Positions 1-11,420 of a DNA stretch of 64,000 nt are shown in pieces. The translations under genes were made by a program, and so were the position numbers. The notes beneath the pieces were generated by a model. It searched no databases. It was not told where the DNA came from and saw only the letters and a list, made by a program, of their open reading frames with translations. Every line of letters starts with the position of its first letter. The stretch's first letter is position 1. Source of the stretch: Haemonchus contortus (taxonomy: Eukaryota; Nematoda; Chromadorea; Rhabditida; Trichostrongylidae); the NCBI GenBank assembly GCA_000469685.2, contig LS997565.1, positions 14,753,235 to 14,817,234 of the forward strand, written 5' to 3'.

Positions 1-2386
1 TTCACCTGAAAGATCCCCAAATTGGCAGAGCAAAGTGCGACAGGATGAAGTCAGTACCTCTCCCTGCTTGATAAGATTGCCGCTCTCCTTCAATTTCTTA
101 CAAATCGCTTTATCAGCATCCTTCACATACAAGCCGGCGAAATCGCTCACTTCCGCAGTGAATCTCAAAGAGTAACTCTAGATGGAAGGAAATATCAAGA
201 AGATTCACTGACTTTGTACTCACCGTCCACTTTCATCCACGGGGCATATGATCTTCATGTCCTTGGTAATAATTCCATTTTCAAGACAGGTTTGGTAATC
301 AATCTGAAAGCGGATTAATGTAACTAAAAACATTGATAAGAGTCCGATATTGAGCACCATACAGAACAAAACCTCATCAAATGAGCCATTAATCGATAGG
401 ATATTGAATTCTTATAAAAAAGCACTCACTTCTCCAAAGTATGGAGCTTGATGTACAATACCAGTACCCTGATCGGTGGTAACAAATGTATTGCAGAGAA
501 CACGGAATGCTCCCATTTCAGCTTTCATGTATGTGAAATACGGAAACAGTGGCTGATACGTTTTTCCTTCGAAGACGCGGCCTTTCACCTGTACAAAAGA
601 ATTTTTTTACAAATTATTCCCTTGAAACATCTGTGAAAAACATACCTTCTCCAAAACTTCTAGTTTGTCATTTTTCAACTCGAACAAGCGTTCCTCTAAC
701 ACAACATATTCTAATCCATTCAAAGGATCTAAATGGGATTTGGGAAGGTAATGGAATTCTCGATATGCTAATCACTCTGGTTGGAGGACAGCTACAAGAC
801 AATTGGGAAGAAGAAAATGGATATCTGACCTTTAACAACCACGTAGTCTAGGTCCGGATGTACACAGAGGGCTAAATTACTAGGCAATGTCCATGGAGTG
901 GTTGTCCATGCCACCATCATGCGGTTTGGATTCTCATCAAGACGGAAACCAATGCACACTGGAAATACACCCAATATGGTCTCCCTTCTTACAAATTGTA
1001 GTAAGCCAAAAATACGAAAGCGCATCTATTCTGAACTGGAAACAGGTCACTAAAATATAGTTGCTTCCTGAATGGGAACCTACCTGCAGGATCGACGACG
1101 TCCTTGTAATTCTGTCCAGCTTCAAAATTTGAAAGCGGAGTGTTGCAAGCCGTTGAGAAGGGCATAACCTAAATGTAGTTCGAAGAGTCACATATGTAGG
1201 AGAGCTGGGAAGTGATCATTAACGGCGCTGCAATCGTACCTTCACTCCTCTGTAAACGAGACCTTTCTTGACAAGTTCACTAAAAGCCCACCAGACGCTT
1301 TCCATGAACCATGGATAGAGGGTTTTATAGTCATTGCGGAAATCGATCCAACGGCCCATACGAGCTACTGTCACCTCCCATTCCTATGAGGCAAAAAAAA
1401 CAACAGTAAATCTTTTTTAAAAGTGAGTCAAGACAGCCATTTCAGAAACCCACAAACACATAAAAGTTTGCCAAAACAGGATGGTTCTTGCTGTTTACGT
1501 GATAGAGTATAGAGCACATAAGAAAACAACAACAAGAAAAGATAAACTTACATGAGAATATCTCATTACGATGCTTCTGCATTCTGCATTATATTTGTCA
1601 ATTCCCATGGCGTATATATCACTAGGGCCTTTCACGCCTAACGTCTTGTCGACTTCGTATTCCTGAAAGATTTGAATGGAGGATGAAGATATCCAGCTGA
1701 TTACCGTGTACTCGGATTTTTGACACGATGAATGGTTTTCAGTTCATGATGAGTTCTTACCACAGGTAGACCATGCGTGTCCCATCCGAAGCGCCGCTCA
1801 ACAAAAAAACCATTCTGGTGCGCCCATCTTGTCACTACATCCTAAAAAATGGGGGATCGAATGATTGAGGAAACTACGGGGTAGAACTTTTTGTTCATGA
1901 TCCTACCTTGATGGTACCAGCCAAAATATGACCATAGTGAGGCAATCCAGTTGCGAATGGAGGTCCATCAAAAAATGTGAAGCGTGGTCGATCCTTGGCC
2001 AACCTGCATCAGAATGGTGTCATTTGCAAAAAAGAAGAACCTCTCAGAAGCGCTGTGCCAAGATGCTGTCAGAGAGTACCTTATAGAACACCTTACTAAC
2101 GACTTAGACGATAACTTACTTATGATATGGTTTTTTGAAGAGATCGCCATCCTCAAAGGCTTAAACGGGATCAAGGAAGAAAATGAAAATGAGTTCTACT
2201 TAGTAATGCCGGTATCTACTAACTGCTAACCGGATGCATTCGGCTGTTACGGCTGCTACGAGATTCCCAAAGCATAACTCACGTTAGCGACTTCTCGAAG
2301 ACTTTGTTTTCACTCCAATACTCTAATGTTTTTTCTTCCTCCTTTGGAAAATTTATAGTGTCTGGAACTGTATCCAGCCCACTCAT
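1..2386 (-). CDS. iars-1: Cytosolic isoleucyl-tRNA synthetase, N-terminal part (runs off the left edge)
   Basis: Class I aminoacyl-tRNA synthetase that charges tRNA-Ile in the cytosol. My exons, read right to left, are 2283-2386, 1907-2003, 1761-1841, 1552-1662, 1240-1383, 1084-1168, 830-958, 646-710, 430-588, 224-303 and 58-163, with a twelfth starting at 5. Phases agree at every junction and give 387 codons, about a third of the usual ~1,200-residue enzyme. Visible landmarks are the HIGH-type motif HYGH (residues 57-60, after [10 protein letters not shown]), the stretch [13 protein letters not shown], the editing-domain motif TTPWTLPSN (about 227-235) and [12 protein letters not shown] (about 313-324). 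The KMSKS loop and anticodon-binding region lie outside the window. The ATG at 2386 is chosen because homology to the eukaryotic N-terminus ([14 protein letters not shown]) starts there and a TTTCAG acceptor lies just upstream. The bacterial and mitochondrial forms do not fit this N-terminus. Confidence 0.95.
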
Positions 2387-2396
2387 ATTGAATTAC

Positions 2397-2398
2397 CT
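2397..2398 (-). promoter_or_regulatory. Candidate trans-splice (spliced leader) acceptor of iars-1
   Basis: On the minus strand CTTATTTCAG ends ten bases before the iars-1 ATG. No upstream coding exon is needed, so this fits a nematode spliced-leader acceptor giving a ten-base 5' UTR. A cis intron in the 5' UTR is the alternative. Confidence 0.5.
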
Positions 2399-2926
2399 GA
2401 AATAAGGGAATTCAATGAAGTTATCGAAAACTTGAAGTAAGGGATGAAAAGAAATGACTCAAAGTGGCAGTATTGGAAAATCTCAGATAGGGAAAGAAGC
2501 AACCAAAAGGTATGAAATGCAGCGCTGAATGAAGGACGTTGAAAATTGGAAGACGTCGTGGGAAAACGATGGGCGAACGTGACGCAATTATTGCATCAGC
2601 ATGACGATTATGGATGATCATATCTCTTGAGCACTTTGACATCTCATTCATGGCATCCCAATTAATTCAAGATGGAACGTCTTAGAATTGGAGTTAAGAA
2701 AGTTTTGGCGCTCTACGAACTATTACTCCAAATTGAGCCCACGGCTGAATTACCGCCAGAATGCAGTCCTCTGACAAACGTAACCTGGTCTGATGGAGCT
2801 AAGAATGGGTCGGTAGGTCGAAGATTGCGTTCGAATCAATGAGACTTAGCCCAAAAGCCCTAGTCACTTAAACACTATAGGGCAGGTCAAAAAAGGGTTG
2901 TTTAAACCAACGGGCTCTTTTATGAC
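2399..2926. other. Intergenic, nothing recognised
   Basis: AT-rich spacer upstream of iars-1. The short ORFs here have no recognisable motif, and I see no repeat shared with the rest of the window. Confidence 0.4.
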
Positions 2927-3499
2927 TCAATCGTCAAATATTAGACACATCGATAAGGGAAATATAACAACAAAGACGGCGCCACACAGAGATCCATCCA
3001 TAGTTGCTGGAGGATGAACAGGCCAAGCGGCAGAACCACTTTGCTGGCCTACATCTGAAACATCAAACCAACTCTGAAACAACTGCACAACCACTACTAT
3101 AAAATCTTTTATTCGATAGACAATCCCCACGGTGAGCTCCTCACAGTATGAACGACCGAACGTTTTCGAATAACTGAAAGAGGCTTTGGAAAGAGAATGT
3201 AACAGTTTCAACTTCTTAGTGACAGCTTCACGCGTCAAATGGAAGAGGCTGTCTGTGCTCCACACTTACTACTTGTTAATCGTCATCATGTCCTGCTACC
3301 GTAAATTTAGCGATTTCAAAATATGTTGAAATTCGTCTAAAATTGTTTTTCGAGCTTTACGACCTTTCCTTAGAACTTTGATCGTTGATTTCATGTCAGC
3401 AGTTACCGTTGCTTCACCGATTTTGCTTTGACCACATCCCTTAGTTGTAGGTGAAGCTTGCTCGAAGTACAGTTCTTTAATTTCCCTTACATTCCTCAT
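2927..3499 (-). CDS. Doubtful small gene, head-to-head with hmg-5
   Basis: I do not recognise this protein. The first candidate exon, 3300-3499, opens with ATG at 3499 and gives a basic, apparently helical stretch rich in Lys, Glu and Thr (for example KIGEATVTADMKSTIKVL). It ends at a possible donor (GTAGCA). A weak acceptor at 3258-3259 would join it in frame to 2927-3257, giving 176 residues. The start of the second exon (DSLFHLTREAVTKKLKLLHS) has similar composition, while the tail is hydrophobic and may be read-through of a further intron. Only 39 bp separate this ATG from the hmg-5 ATG, so the two could share a promoter. The supports are ORF length, composition and position. The weak acceptor and the lack of a known domain count against it. 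Confidence 0.28.
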
Positions 3500-3536
3500 A
3501 ATGAAGTGTTTTAGAAGGCTCTTAAATTTTATATTT

Positions 3537-3538
3537 AG
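3537..3538 (+). promoter_or_regulatory. Candidate trans-splice acceptor abutting the hmg-5 ATG
   Basis: The sequence TTTTATATTTAG ends exactly at the hmg-5 start codon. An AG immediately before the ATG is a common arrangement for nematode spliced-leader acceptors and supports 3539 as the start. Confidence 0.45.
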
Positions 3539-5036
3539 ATGCTGAATTCACGAGTACTCTTGTTATTCAATAGAAGGCTACTAGCTAGTGTGAAAGCGAC
3601 GACTAAGTAAGTCAAATACAAAGGTTTTCCTACATTCGCCTAACTGAATTCATTTTTTCGCCTCGCGGAATTTGATATGTCAATCTCTGTTTATTTCCTT
3701 TCCAGCTAGTGATTTGCTCCTGATTTCCTAATCTTTAGTGCCCGAGTTTCTTAATCGCCTATCTATGGAATCCTATGAAAATTGGAAAGCATCGAATGAT
3801 GAAGTAAAAGCTACTGACCTAACTTTGTAAACTTCGAAAAGGAAAGTTAAGAAACTGTACAGAATTTGTATAGACCGTGGCGAAGTCCAAAGAGCATGGA
3901 TATGGTTTTGTGGCGAGCAAGAGCACTTTGTTCCGAATAAGATTTCTTTTTTTTTGCAAGTTTAGTTTGTAACTCGTTTTTCTGAGGACTGGTATGTGGG
4001 TTCAAGTAGTGTGTTTGTACAGAATCGTCCTTTATAAGCAGTTTTTATTTTAAAAACGCTTTTCCACCTTCTCCTCTTGTTTCTACTAATCCAACTAACT
4101 GGACATTGTTCAGGGAGAAGGAGTATAAGTATCCAGTTACGGGTATGACTATGGGACCTTGTGCTATATTTGTAAAAGAGCACTTCGCAAAACATCGCCC
4201 AAAGGATTTAGTGGAAGGAAAGAATACGATGAAAGAAGCTGGTGCGATATGGAGGTCCCTCGACGAAGCTTCGAGAAAAGTAACTTAAACTTCTTCTTCT
4301 CATACCGGAGCGAAAAAAGTAGTCTGCTTTTGTATTTGTTATAACTTAAATATTTTTTCAGAAGTATGAGGAACTTTCTAAGCGCTACCGTGAACAGAAA
4401 ATCAAGGAGTTCGAAGCTCTTTCAGATGAAGAGAAAAAGGAGTTGATTGCTTCATCACTGCAAGCAAAGGAGGACAAACTTAAAAAGAAGAGCCGCAAGG
4501 AGAGGAAGGAGGTACGCTCGGAAAACATCAGCCACGCCACCACAGATGTTCGTGCAACGTTTATGGGACTTTGATCCTTTCGCGTAAAAGTTGTTTCTAT
4601 TGTAGAACTGGGAGAAGACAGGACATCCTGAAAAGCCTCCAACAGCCTATAATCTCTACGTGCAGGAGAGATATAACAAGCTTAAAGCACAAGGTGAACC
4701 GATTGTGCCAGTCGTTAAAGTCATGCCACGAGTTAGTGCCGAATGGAAGGGGATGAGTACAGCTGCACGAGAGGTGAGTGTTGATTTATTCGCAGGGGTC
4801 GTGTTTGAGCTTCCATGATTTCTTTTCTTAAGCCATATGTCAAGAAGGCCGCACAGTTACTCGAGGAGTACAAAGTGAAACTAGAGGAATGGAAGGCGAA
4901 GGTGGAACCACCGGTGACGCCTCCACCCGTAATTGAAAAAGCCAAGCAGCATTCTTCACCCGTGGCTGAAAAGGCCAAACATCCTCCTCAACACGTGACT
5001 GAAAAAGCTAAGGAACCCTCCAAGCCAACCAAATAG
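3539..5036 (+). CDS. hmg-5: TFAM-like mitochondrial protein with two HMG boxes
   Basis: Predicted mtDNA-packaging or transcription factor of the TFAM family. Five exons: 3539-3606, 4114-4279, 4362-4511, 4606-4773, 4833-5036. All junctions are in phase and give 251 residues. Residues 1-23 contain five Arg/Lys, hydrophobics and no acidic residue, as in a mitochondrial targeting peptide. HMG box A spans about residues 28-95 (YPVTGMTMGPCAIFVKEHF, then the W of AIWRSL). A charged linker (about 96-128) follows, then box B from about 133 to 205 (KPPTAYNLYVQERYNKL, then the W of SAEWKG). The C-terminus is a Pro/Lys-rich tail with three EKAK-centred units, probably disordered. The order targeting peptide, box, linker, box matches TFAM and Caenorhabditis HMG-5 rather than nuclear HMGB proteins, which have acidic tails. 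Introns are 507, 82, 94 and 59 bp. The exact N-terminus rests on the targeting peptide, the phase match and the acceptor at 3537-3538. Confidence 0.88.
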
Positions 5037-6084
5037 TTCATCGTAATTTTAGTGGAAGTACTCTTAGAAAGCTATAGGTCAGTTCCTCAACACCTTGCAA
5101 TGGAAAAAAACTCTTTTTTGTGCGAAAATTTTGTCTTCGAGTTCTATGTTGAAGATGCCAGCTGTTCCAAATTCACATATAAAATCAGAATCAGAAAATC
5201 ATATGTCCGCTTGTTGAAAGGCTATAAAGGCATAGTCAAATGAAAGGGGGAAGTTGAATTCAAATGTTATGGCTTATATCACTTGAAACGGTAGCTGCTG
5301 AAGCGTTGGTACATATATTTTATTGTTCAAAAGTAGATAATGGGCGTTTTTCTTAATATCCCATTCAGTGGAAATGTTGTTTCTCGAGGCAGAATAGGTT
5401 TTACTGTTTTGCTGCTTGAAATAAGTGATATAGGCTTTCCTTCGATAAATTTGCATATTATGCTTCTCTCCACCATTAGTGGATTAGTTTGGGAAGGTGA
5501 TGATTGTAGTTAAGAGGTGGTGGAGCCTTCTGGGAATGTTGACTTTTCCAGATACATATTGATATGGTAGAATACAAAAAGAAATTTGTGTACATTTACT
5601 TTTTTTTGCATCATTCCCAGGTCTGGCTTGTAGGTTTTCCCCGGTACTCTGAATCTCGAGCATCTCGACGTTTAGTGCCATTTTTATCTTGGTACCTTTT
5701 TGTTATGTTGTATGAATTGTGAAGAACTTCCTGAAATTTTGGAAAGTGAAGTTTTCGTTTAACATTTTCTCTCATGACTCGCAATTACTTGTACAAATGC
5801 TTTACATAATATGATATCTTTGTTTCACTTAGTCTGTTTACTTACCTGTGGATAAATCGTGCTAATCATGTAATTTCAATCTCCAGAAAACCTTCATTTA
5901 TAAGAACGTTGCATTTCGTCTGTCCGGTGAAATTTCTTGAAAGTTAACGGAGTATTTCAGTTTTTGGTGCACATTTATAATAGAAAATGACGGAGGCAAT
6001 GTAGCGACAGGTGTCGACACACACACCAACACACACACAGGTCCTGTGGCTAAACTCTCATCAATTCTCCCACAGGCAAATCAA
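5037..6084. other. Intergenic, with a short CA tract
   Basis: 3' flank of hmg-5 and upstream region of fkb-1. It is AT-rich with no coding signal I trust. A short imperfect (AC)n tract lies at about 6019-6041, just before the SINE remnant. Confidence 0.4.
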
Positions 6085-6240
6085 GTCGATTCTTTCCCAA
6101 GTCGACCAGGCCTTCCGTTTCTCCGGGGTCAGATAATTGGCACCAGGTTCGTTTGGAAGGATAAATGTACTGACGTGTACAGGTCCCATACGCATCTATG
6201 TATAGCTCCACTACGATCCTGCCGGAGATTGGAATAGCAG
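6085..6240 (+). repeat. Degenerate tRNA-headed SINE fragment
   Basis: Aligns loosely with the body of the well-preserved SINE at 60854-61147: the shared order is CAGGCCTTCC, CTCCGGGGTC, ATTGGCACCAG, GGAAGGATAAA, CTGACGTGTACA and CCACTACGATCCTG. The tRNA-like head with boxes A and B is lost or unrecognisable. It is an old copy. Confidence 0.6.
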
Positions 6241-7051
6241 CAAAAGCCTACCCTTCTACTTCAATGGAAGAATGTCTTCACAGCCACTTTCATGATATTC
6301 AATATCCTTGGTTGTCAAGTGCTACTGAACCAAACAAAGGTAGTTTCTATTCGCCCCGTCACCAAACTATCAATCACCCACAAGCGCTGGCTGCCTCTTC
6401 CTTAAACCCCTGTACTACAACTTCAAAGGCTAAATTCAGTGGTTCACATAGCAACCGACAGTGGAGGAGCAGCTCCTGCCTGACTCAAGACTCCTAGAAC
6501 TAATAGGTAATCATTGCATATCACTTTGTTAGTTCCTCTTTGCCTGAGTCTCCCCATACATATGAAGGTTTGCCGCATTACCAGCGAATCGCTAAGCATC
6601 AGAATCTGCTGAAAGCTTTCGTAAGGGGAGGGGGCACAGATGAATAAGGGGTATTGCTCGCTGAAATCTCGACAAATCCGTTGAAAAAGGGAACCAATCG
6701 CCGAAAAAGCAGGAAAACCTTCCAACGCTTAGCGGTTCCCGGAAATGGTCCTTTCCCCAGAACCTTAATTCTTCTCATAAGCACACGACCATTATCTGAC
6801 GTGAACACTACTCTTAAGAGATCGTCTCCGTCCTACCGTCAATGTTTCGAATAACCAGAAAGTAACCGAAAGTAAAGGCTCCCGCTAATACACCATATCC
6901 GCAAATACTGCAAATACGGACATCAGGCTCTACAGTACACGTCTGCGATACGTTGGTCGCGAGCAGAACTTCTTGATTATCAATGTGACGTTATCAAGCT
7001 GGAGCGTATTTTTGATATGGCTTCTTGTCAATTTCCAAGTCGGTCTGTGCC
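6241..7051. other. Upstream region of fkb-1, nothing further recognised
   Basis: Short ORFs on both strands lack motifs. It ends at the fkb-1 start codon. A possible acceptor (TTTCCAAG) lies about 15 bases before the ATG, but it is not TTTCAG and I do not call it. Confidence 0.35.
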
Positions 7052-9495
7052 ATGCAACCCAGCTGCGTTTTTCTCGCCATTGCCCTTATAGTCTGTACAT
7101 TTGCTCAAGAGAAGAAAATCGACAAACTCCAAATTGGTATAAAGAAAAGAGCAGAGTCATGCGAAATGAAGTCAAGGTAAGCTTGTTGGAACTTTTAGTG
7201 GAGGAAAATTGGGTAGTAGTAAACTTTTTATAGCTCAGAACTTCTTTTTGATTGCAACATACTATAGGAAAGGAGATGTATTGCATATGCACTATACCGG
7301 CACACTTCTCGATGGCACCGAGTTTGATTCTAGCCGTACAAGAAATCAAGAGTTTACGTTTACTCTGGGAATGGGACAGGTATGTTGCATGTATTCATTT
7401 TGATTTCTACTTTTATTGGACTTAGAATCAACTAGTCATCTGCCTTCCCCTTGATCAATCCGTGCTGATCTCAAACTGCTTTCAATGCGTTCCATTTTGG
7501 ACAGTTGCCAGGTCTTTCTTGGAGCTTTACTCGATCCGCCGTCCTGTTGTTGTTATGAGTCTTTTTCACTTTATTAGCATCGAAAAAACGAAAGCGGAAT
7601 GCTCATGGCGCTCCACAACCATGGCAACGAAAACATGCTTCTCATAGCGTGTCACCGTAATATGCACATTGGTATTTGTGTAGCTTTGATGTTCCATTTG
7701 CTTCCAATATCGATTCCCACCTTCTACTTCCTGATCCCTGCCTTTTTGACAATCGATTTGTTCTTAGTACATAATGGATTGCAGCAATGTCTGAGAAGAG
7801 CGGACCCAACCAGAGACCTCTCCATGGCTGATCTTGCGTTATTGAAACTACGCGTCTCCCCTTTTTGAGTTGGATATACTGCCCACAGAGCTGTAGGTTG
7901 CCAGCTCCAGTATTCGACATATGATGTTGCTATACTGGAAAAACTGGAAGACATATGGGCTGTGTGTAAACAAACATATGGCTTGTCAACAAAGGGACAG
8001 CTTGACTGCCCCATCTGGAAAGCCAAAGAAGAGAAAATTCAAAATTTGTTGAGTTAACGATTTTGGCCTACGAAAGCAGTAGTAGTGGTGAAACAAAATG
8101 CACCGGTATCCAAGCGTGAATAACAAGATCATATAATTTTAAATTTCGAATGGGTTTTCTGAGCTTGGCAGTAGTATATCTTATCATAGGCTTCCAAGAC
8201 TTTTATTTCATTTGCTTTCAGGTGATTAAAGGATGGGATCAGGGACTTCTGAATATGTGCGTTGGTGAACGTCGAATTCTCACAATTCCTTCTCATATGG
8301 CATACGGAGAGCGTGGTTCTCCTCCGAAAATCCCAGGTGCGTCTCATTGATCAATAAAAGTTCTGTTAATGGTTACGAAAATGCTGTCGTCATGGTCGTC
8401 ATGCTCGCATTTCTTCGCAAATTAAGTAGTGCACTGTTGTCGGTATCGCCTTTTTTGAACTAGAGAATGGAAGTCTCAAAGAGAGCAAAATGTTTTACCT
8501 TTTTCCCCACGTCCTCACTAAGCCCGTCATTGGCAGCTCTCGAGCGAGATTTTGTCATTTACTACACCCTGTTCATTACTTTTGACAATTTGTGTCGGGG
8601 CTGTACCTCCGTCTACTCGAAGCGCAGGTCTAGGCGCGCACCAATCTGGTGCTTTTGCTCTATACGTTATCAGAATGCTGTCATGGCTGGACACTCAAGT
8701 TTTCCGTAGGCGTTTTCGCAACTACAATACTTTGCCGTTTCCCCTGAGCCCAGGGATTCCATAGATCGCTGCACTACTTCACCATTCCTGTTGATTATCT
8801 CGTTCTGGCGTTTTCGTGATTTTCTTACCGTCACCCCATCCAAAATTAGGTCTCCGCGCCGCAATCACGGTCAATTAATAAATCCTTTCATGTCTGACTT
8901 ACAATTAGATAGGACGATGAATCCTGACACGGTTAGCCGAGATAGCTGCATGCGCCACTGTCTATTTTTGGCGTATCCAGCCCCTTGCAGGAACACCTCC
9001 TCCAACGAAACGGGTACCTTTGCGCTTTAAGCACTGGTTTGGTCCTTCCGTTGAGATAACATCCTGCCTGAAGCTTTCCCAGTTTCCCATCTTTTCTACT
9101 TCCGAATCGTTCTTGAGCGCCCTTCACCAGTGCTTATGCCTCTAACTAAGACCTTTTTTCTGCTCCTAAAGCTCGTCTCCTATGTCAGCGCTGTGTAATA
9201 TGAAGGCTAGGATACCACGAAGTTATCACTTTTGTAGGTTAAGTAGAAATATTCCTTGTGAGGTCCCCTTTTTCCTCTCCTCAAAGCAATTAGCCTATAA
9301 AGTCGGCTGTCTGCCAATCCATTTCAGTCAATTTAGTTAAAGCTTAATGTTTCCTCGGGTTTTATATTTCATTTGTCAGTGGAGAGTGTGCATTTTTTTG
9401 ACTACGCCATCATTCAGTAGAAAATCTTTTCAGCCAATGCTCCACTGAAATTTGATGTAGAACTGATGAAGATTGATCGTAAAGGAGAGTTGTAA
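7052..9495 (+). CDS. fkb-1: Secreted/ER FKBP-type peptidyl-prolyl isomerase (FKBP13/FKBP2 class)
   Basis: Cis-trans prolyl isomerase with a single FKBP domain, expected in the ER lumen. Four exons: 7052-7176, 7268-7379, 8222-8336, 9434-9495. Phases close and give 137 residues, the usual length for FKBP2 proteins (about 140). The N-terminus is a clear signal peptide ([18 protein letters not shown], cleavage near residue 18). The FKBP core runs from about residue 43. The active-site positions of the family are all present: the Tyr of HYTGTLLDG, the Asp of FDSS, the Phe of FTFTLG, VIKGW (Trp84), Tyr107 in AYGERG and Phe124 in LKFDVEL. The protein ends KGEL, resembling the RTEL end of mammalian FKBP13, so it may be an ER-retrieval signal. 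Introns 2 and 3 are long (842 and 1,097 bp); intron 1 is 91 bp. The start was chosen because it opens the signal peptide in phase with exon 2. Confidence 0.93.
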
Positions 9496-10448
9496 GCCTT
9501 TCAAAGACTTCTCATAAGTATTTATTAATTTATTGGTTGTTTGTTTCCTTTGACTTTTGGAGACGCTGATGTACCAATGTTTTCCCAGGTAACAGCGAAA
9601 GTTCGAGAACTCAGTCGTGAATTACCTTGTAATTGTTACTGTAATGCTTTCCAATGTCATGGTTGTTTTTATAGAGGATTTGTGATTATTTTTACGGGAT
9701 CGTATAAATCAATTTATCTGTTTTTCAAGAGTCTTTGCATGTGTTACACATAATTACAGCGGTATGTCAGTCATTGTTCCGGAAGGCCTGGAGGAGCACT
9801 GACTGGTCGTCTCTGTTATTCTTATGTTTTCGTTGTTATAACAATGTTATTGCCCAGCCAGAACATGATATTAATTTCTCTCAAGCCGACACGGCTGTTT
9901 GAACCCTTTGTTCCGATTCTTATTTCATGGTCGAAGTAGTTTTGTTGATAGTGAAAATATTCGGGAAACACTAGGAGTAGCACCTTGCTGTTTGTCTAAG
10001 ATGAGGGATCGATTACCTCATAGAAGCTGTCAGTCGTACTTTATAGATCTAAACAGTGCTGTAAAAGAAAAACTAGCCATATTGACGCTTCAGTAGAATA
10101 AGAAACGTTAGGAGTAAGCCTTGTTCTCTGGGATTCTGAGCAGTCAGATCGACAATTTAATTAGTCGTCATTTCCATAGAAATGAGAAAAAGCTTGGTAA
10201 TTCTTACGTTAATCGTAGCGGTTGCCATGAAACGGGAAATTGAAACGAAGAAAGGGCTGATGGGATTGGCTAGGCAACTCGTGTCTTCTATGCCTTATAC
10301 CGAATTTCATCTCTCCATTATTGTTGAACTTCCATCAATCCTTCCTTCTCCAAAGAAGAAAAGGCCGCTTATAGATGAACTCTCGGCCGGAGGGAAAGGT
10401 TTTTCTTTAATTTTGAACTGGTGAACTACTTACCACACACGTTTGGGT
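9496..10448. other. Intergenic, nothing supported
   Basis: 3' flank of fkb-1. An ORF at 10182-10424 begins with a short hydrophobic stretch followed by a basic region, but has no motif, partner exon or flanking signal, so it is not called as a gene. Confidence 0.35.
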
Positions 10449-11420
10449 CTTGGACGCTGTGCTGAGTAGAGACGACCCTCACGATTCATTGTGTCATCTA
10501 ACAATAAGAGATTAGGTATTTGCATGTCGGACGCGATTTTGACTACGGTAGTGGACTGTGTGACGTATCCTTAAGAGATGTTCACGATGGTTAGCTTGTC
10601 CCACTTCGTTCGGGTATCTGAAAAAGAGCGAAAGTGATTTTCCTAGGTGATAGTGATTTGGGCGTCTAACACCTCCGAATGCTTGTTGTTCTTCACCTGT
10701 TCTTAATCAGCAGGGTAAGGGGCATTTTGCTTCATGGTCGGATGCCTTTCATTGTGAACCCGTTCGTTCCAGAGCTATTACGCCGTTAGGACAGCCCGTA
10801 TGCTTGAACGTTGTATTGAGCAAAGGCACCTTCATGGTTCATTGTATATCCAAACGTGTATGTATTCGTATGTCGCACGTGATTTTTACTACGGTAGTGA
10901 ATTGCGTGGCGAATCCTAGATGGGAGGAGGTGGTGTAGGGGCAAGTGGCGTACTCACGCCACTCCACGGTCACGGGTTCTAACCTCGGATCAATATCGCC
11001 TAGGCCAGCCAACCTTCCATCCTTCCGGGATCGGCTACCCAGTACCAGGCCCTTCTGGGAGGATAAAAGCACTGACTAGTACATCGGCTGGTCACCGCGA
11101 GTCATTGTATGGCCGCATACGCATACAATACGCCACTACGATTCTGTATGGAAGTCTAATGCGGGGGCGCATCCCTCAGGCCCCAAGACTTTATCCTAGA
11201 GAAAACTGCCACGATGTTTAGCTTGTTCCACTTTGTTCGAGTGTCCTTAAAAAGAGCGATAGTGATTTTTACAGCTAATGGCGAATTGTGTGTGCTTCTT
11301 TTTGTCCTTAGCTGGTTCGTAATCAGCAGGCAAAAGTGCATTTGGCTTCATTGTCAGTTGCCTTTCATTGTGAACCCGTTTGTGCCAGGGCTATGTCGCC
11401 TTTCGGGCGTGCCGTTGGCC
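10449..11420 (+). repeat. Tandem duplication of a ~354-bp unit; second unit split by a SINE
   Basis: Unit 1 (10449-10802) and unit 2 (10803 to about 11420) share a series of matching blocks in the same order. Examples are CTTGGACGCTGT / CTTGAACGTTGT, TACGGTAGTG, AGCTTGT-CCACTT-GTTCG, AATCAGCAGG and GCCTTTCATTGTGAACCCG. Unit 2 is interrupted at 10921-11192 by a SINE. Without the SINE and its duplicated target the period is about 354 bp. Divergence between units is moderate. No coding content is evident. Confidence 0.75.
10921..11192 (+). repeat. tRNA-headed SINE, near full length, with flanking duplication
   Basis: Matches the SINE at 60854-61147 along its length, from GGAGGTGGTGTAG-GGCAAGTGG (box A region) through GGTCACGGGTTCTAACC (decayed box B), GGCCAGCCAACCTTCCATCC and GGGAGGATAAAAGCACTGAC to GCGGGGGCGCATCCCTCAG. 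It is flanked by ATCCTAGA at 10913-10920 and 11193-11200. Part of the right copy overlaps the ATCCT that ends this family, so the true duplication may be shorter. Confidence 0.8.

Noticed and set aside
2120..2159. Extra exon of iars-1 between its first two exons
   Set aside because: It has plausible splice sites on the minus strand, but including it brings in a stop; joining 2283 directly to 2003 keeps the frame and the family alignment.
7599..8026. Gene inside fkb-1 intron 2
   Set aside because: Overlapping ORFs on both strands with no motif; treated as shadows in an 842-bp intron.
10182..10424. Small secreted protein (hydrophobic N-terminus)
   Set aside because: The hydrophobic stretch is short and no motif, splice partner or conserved feature is visible.
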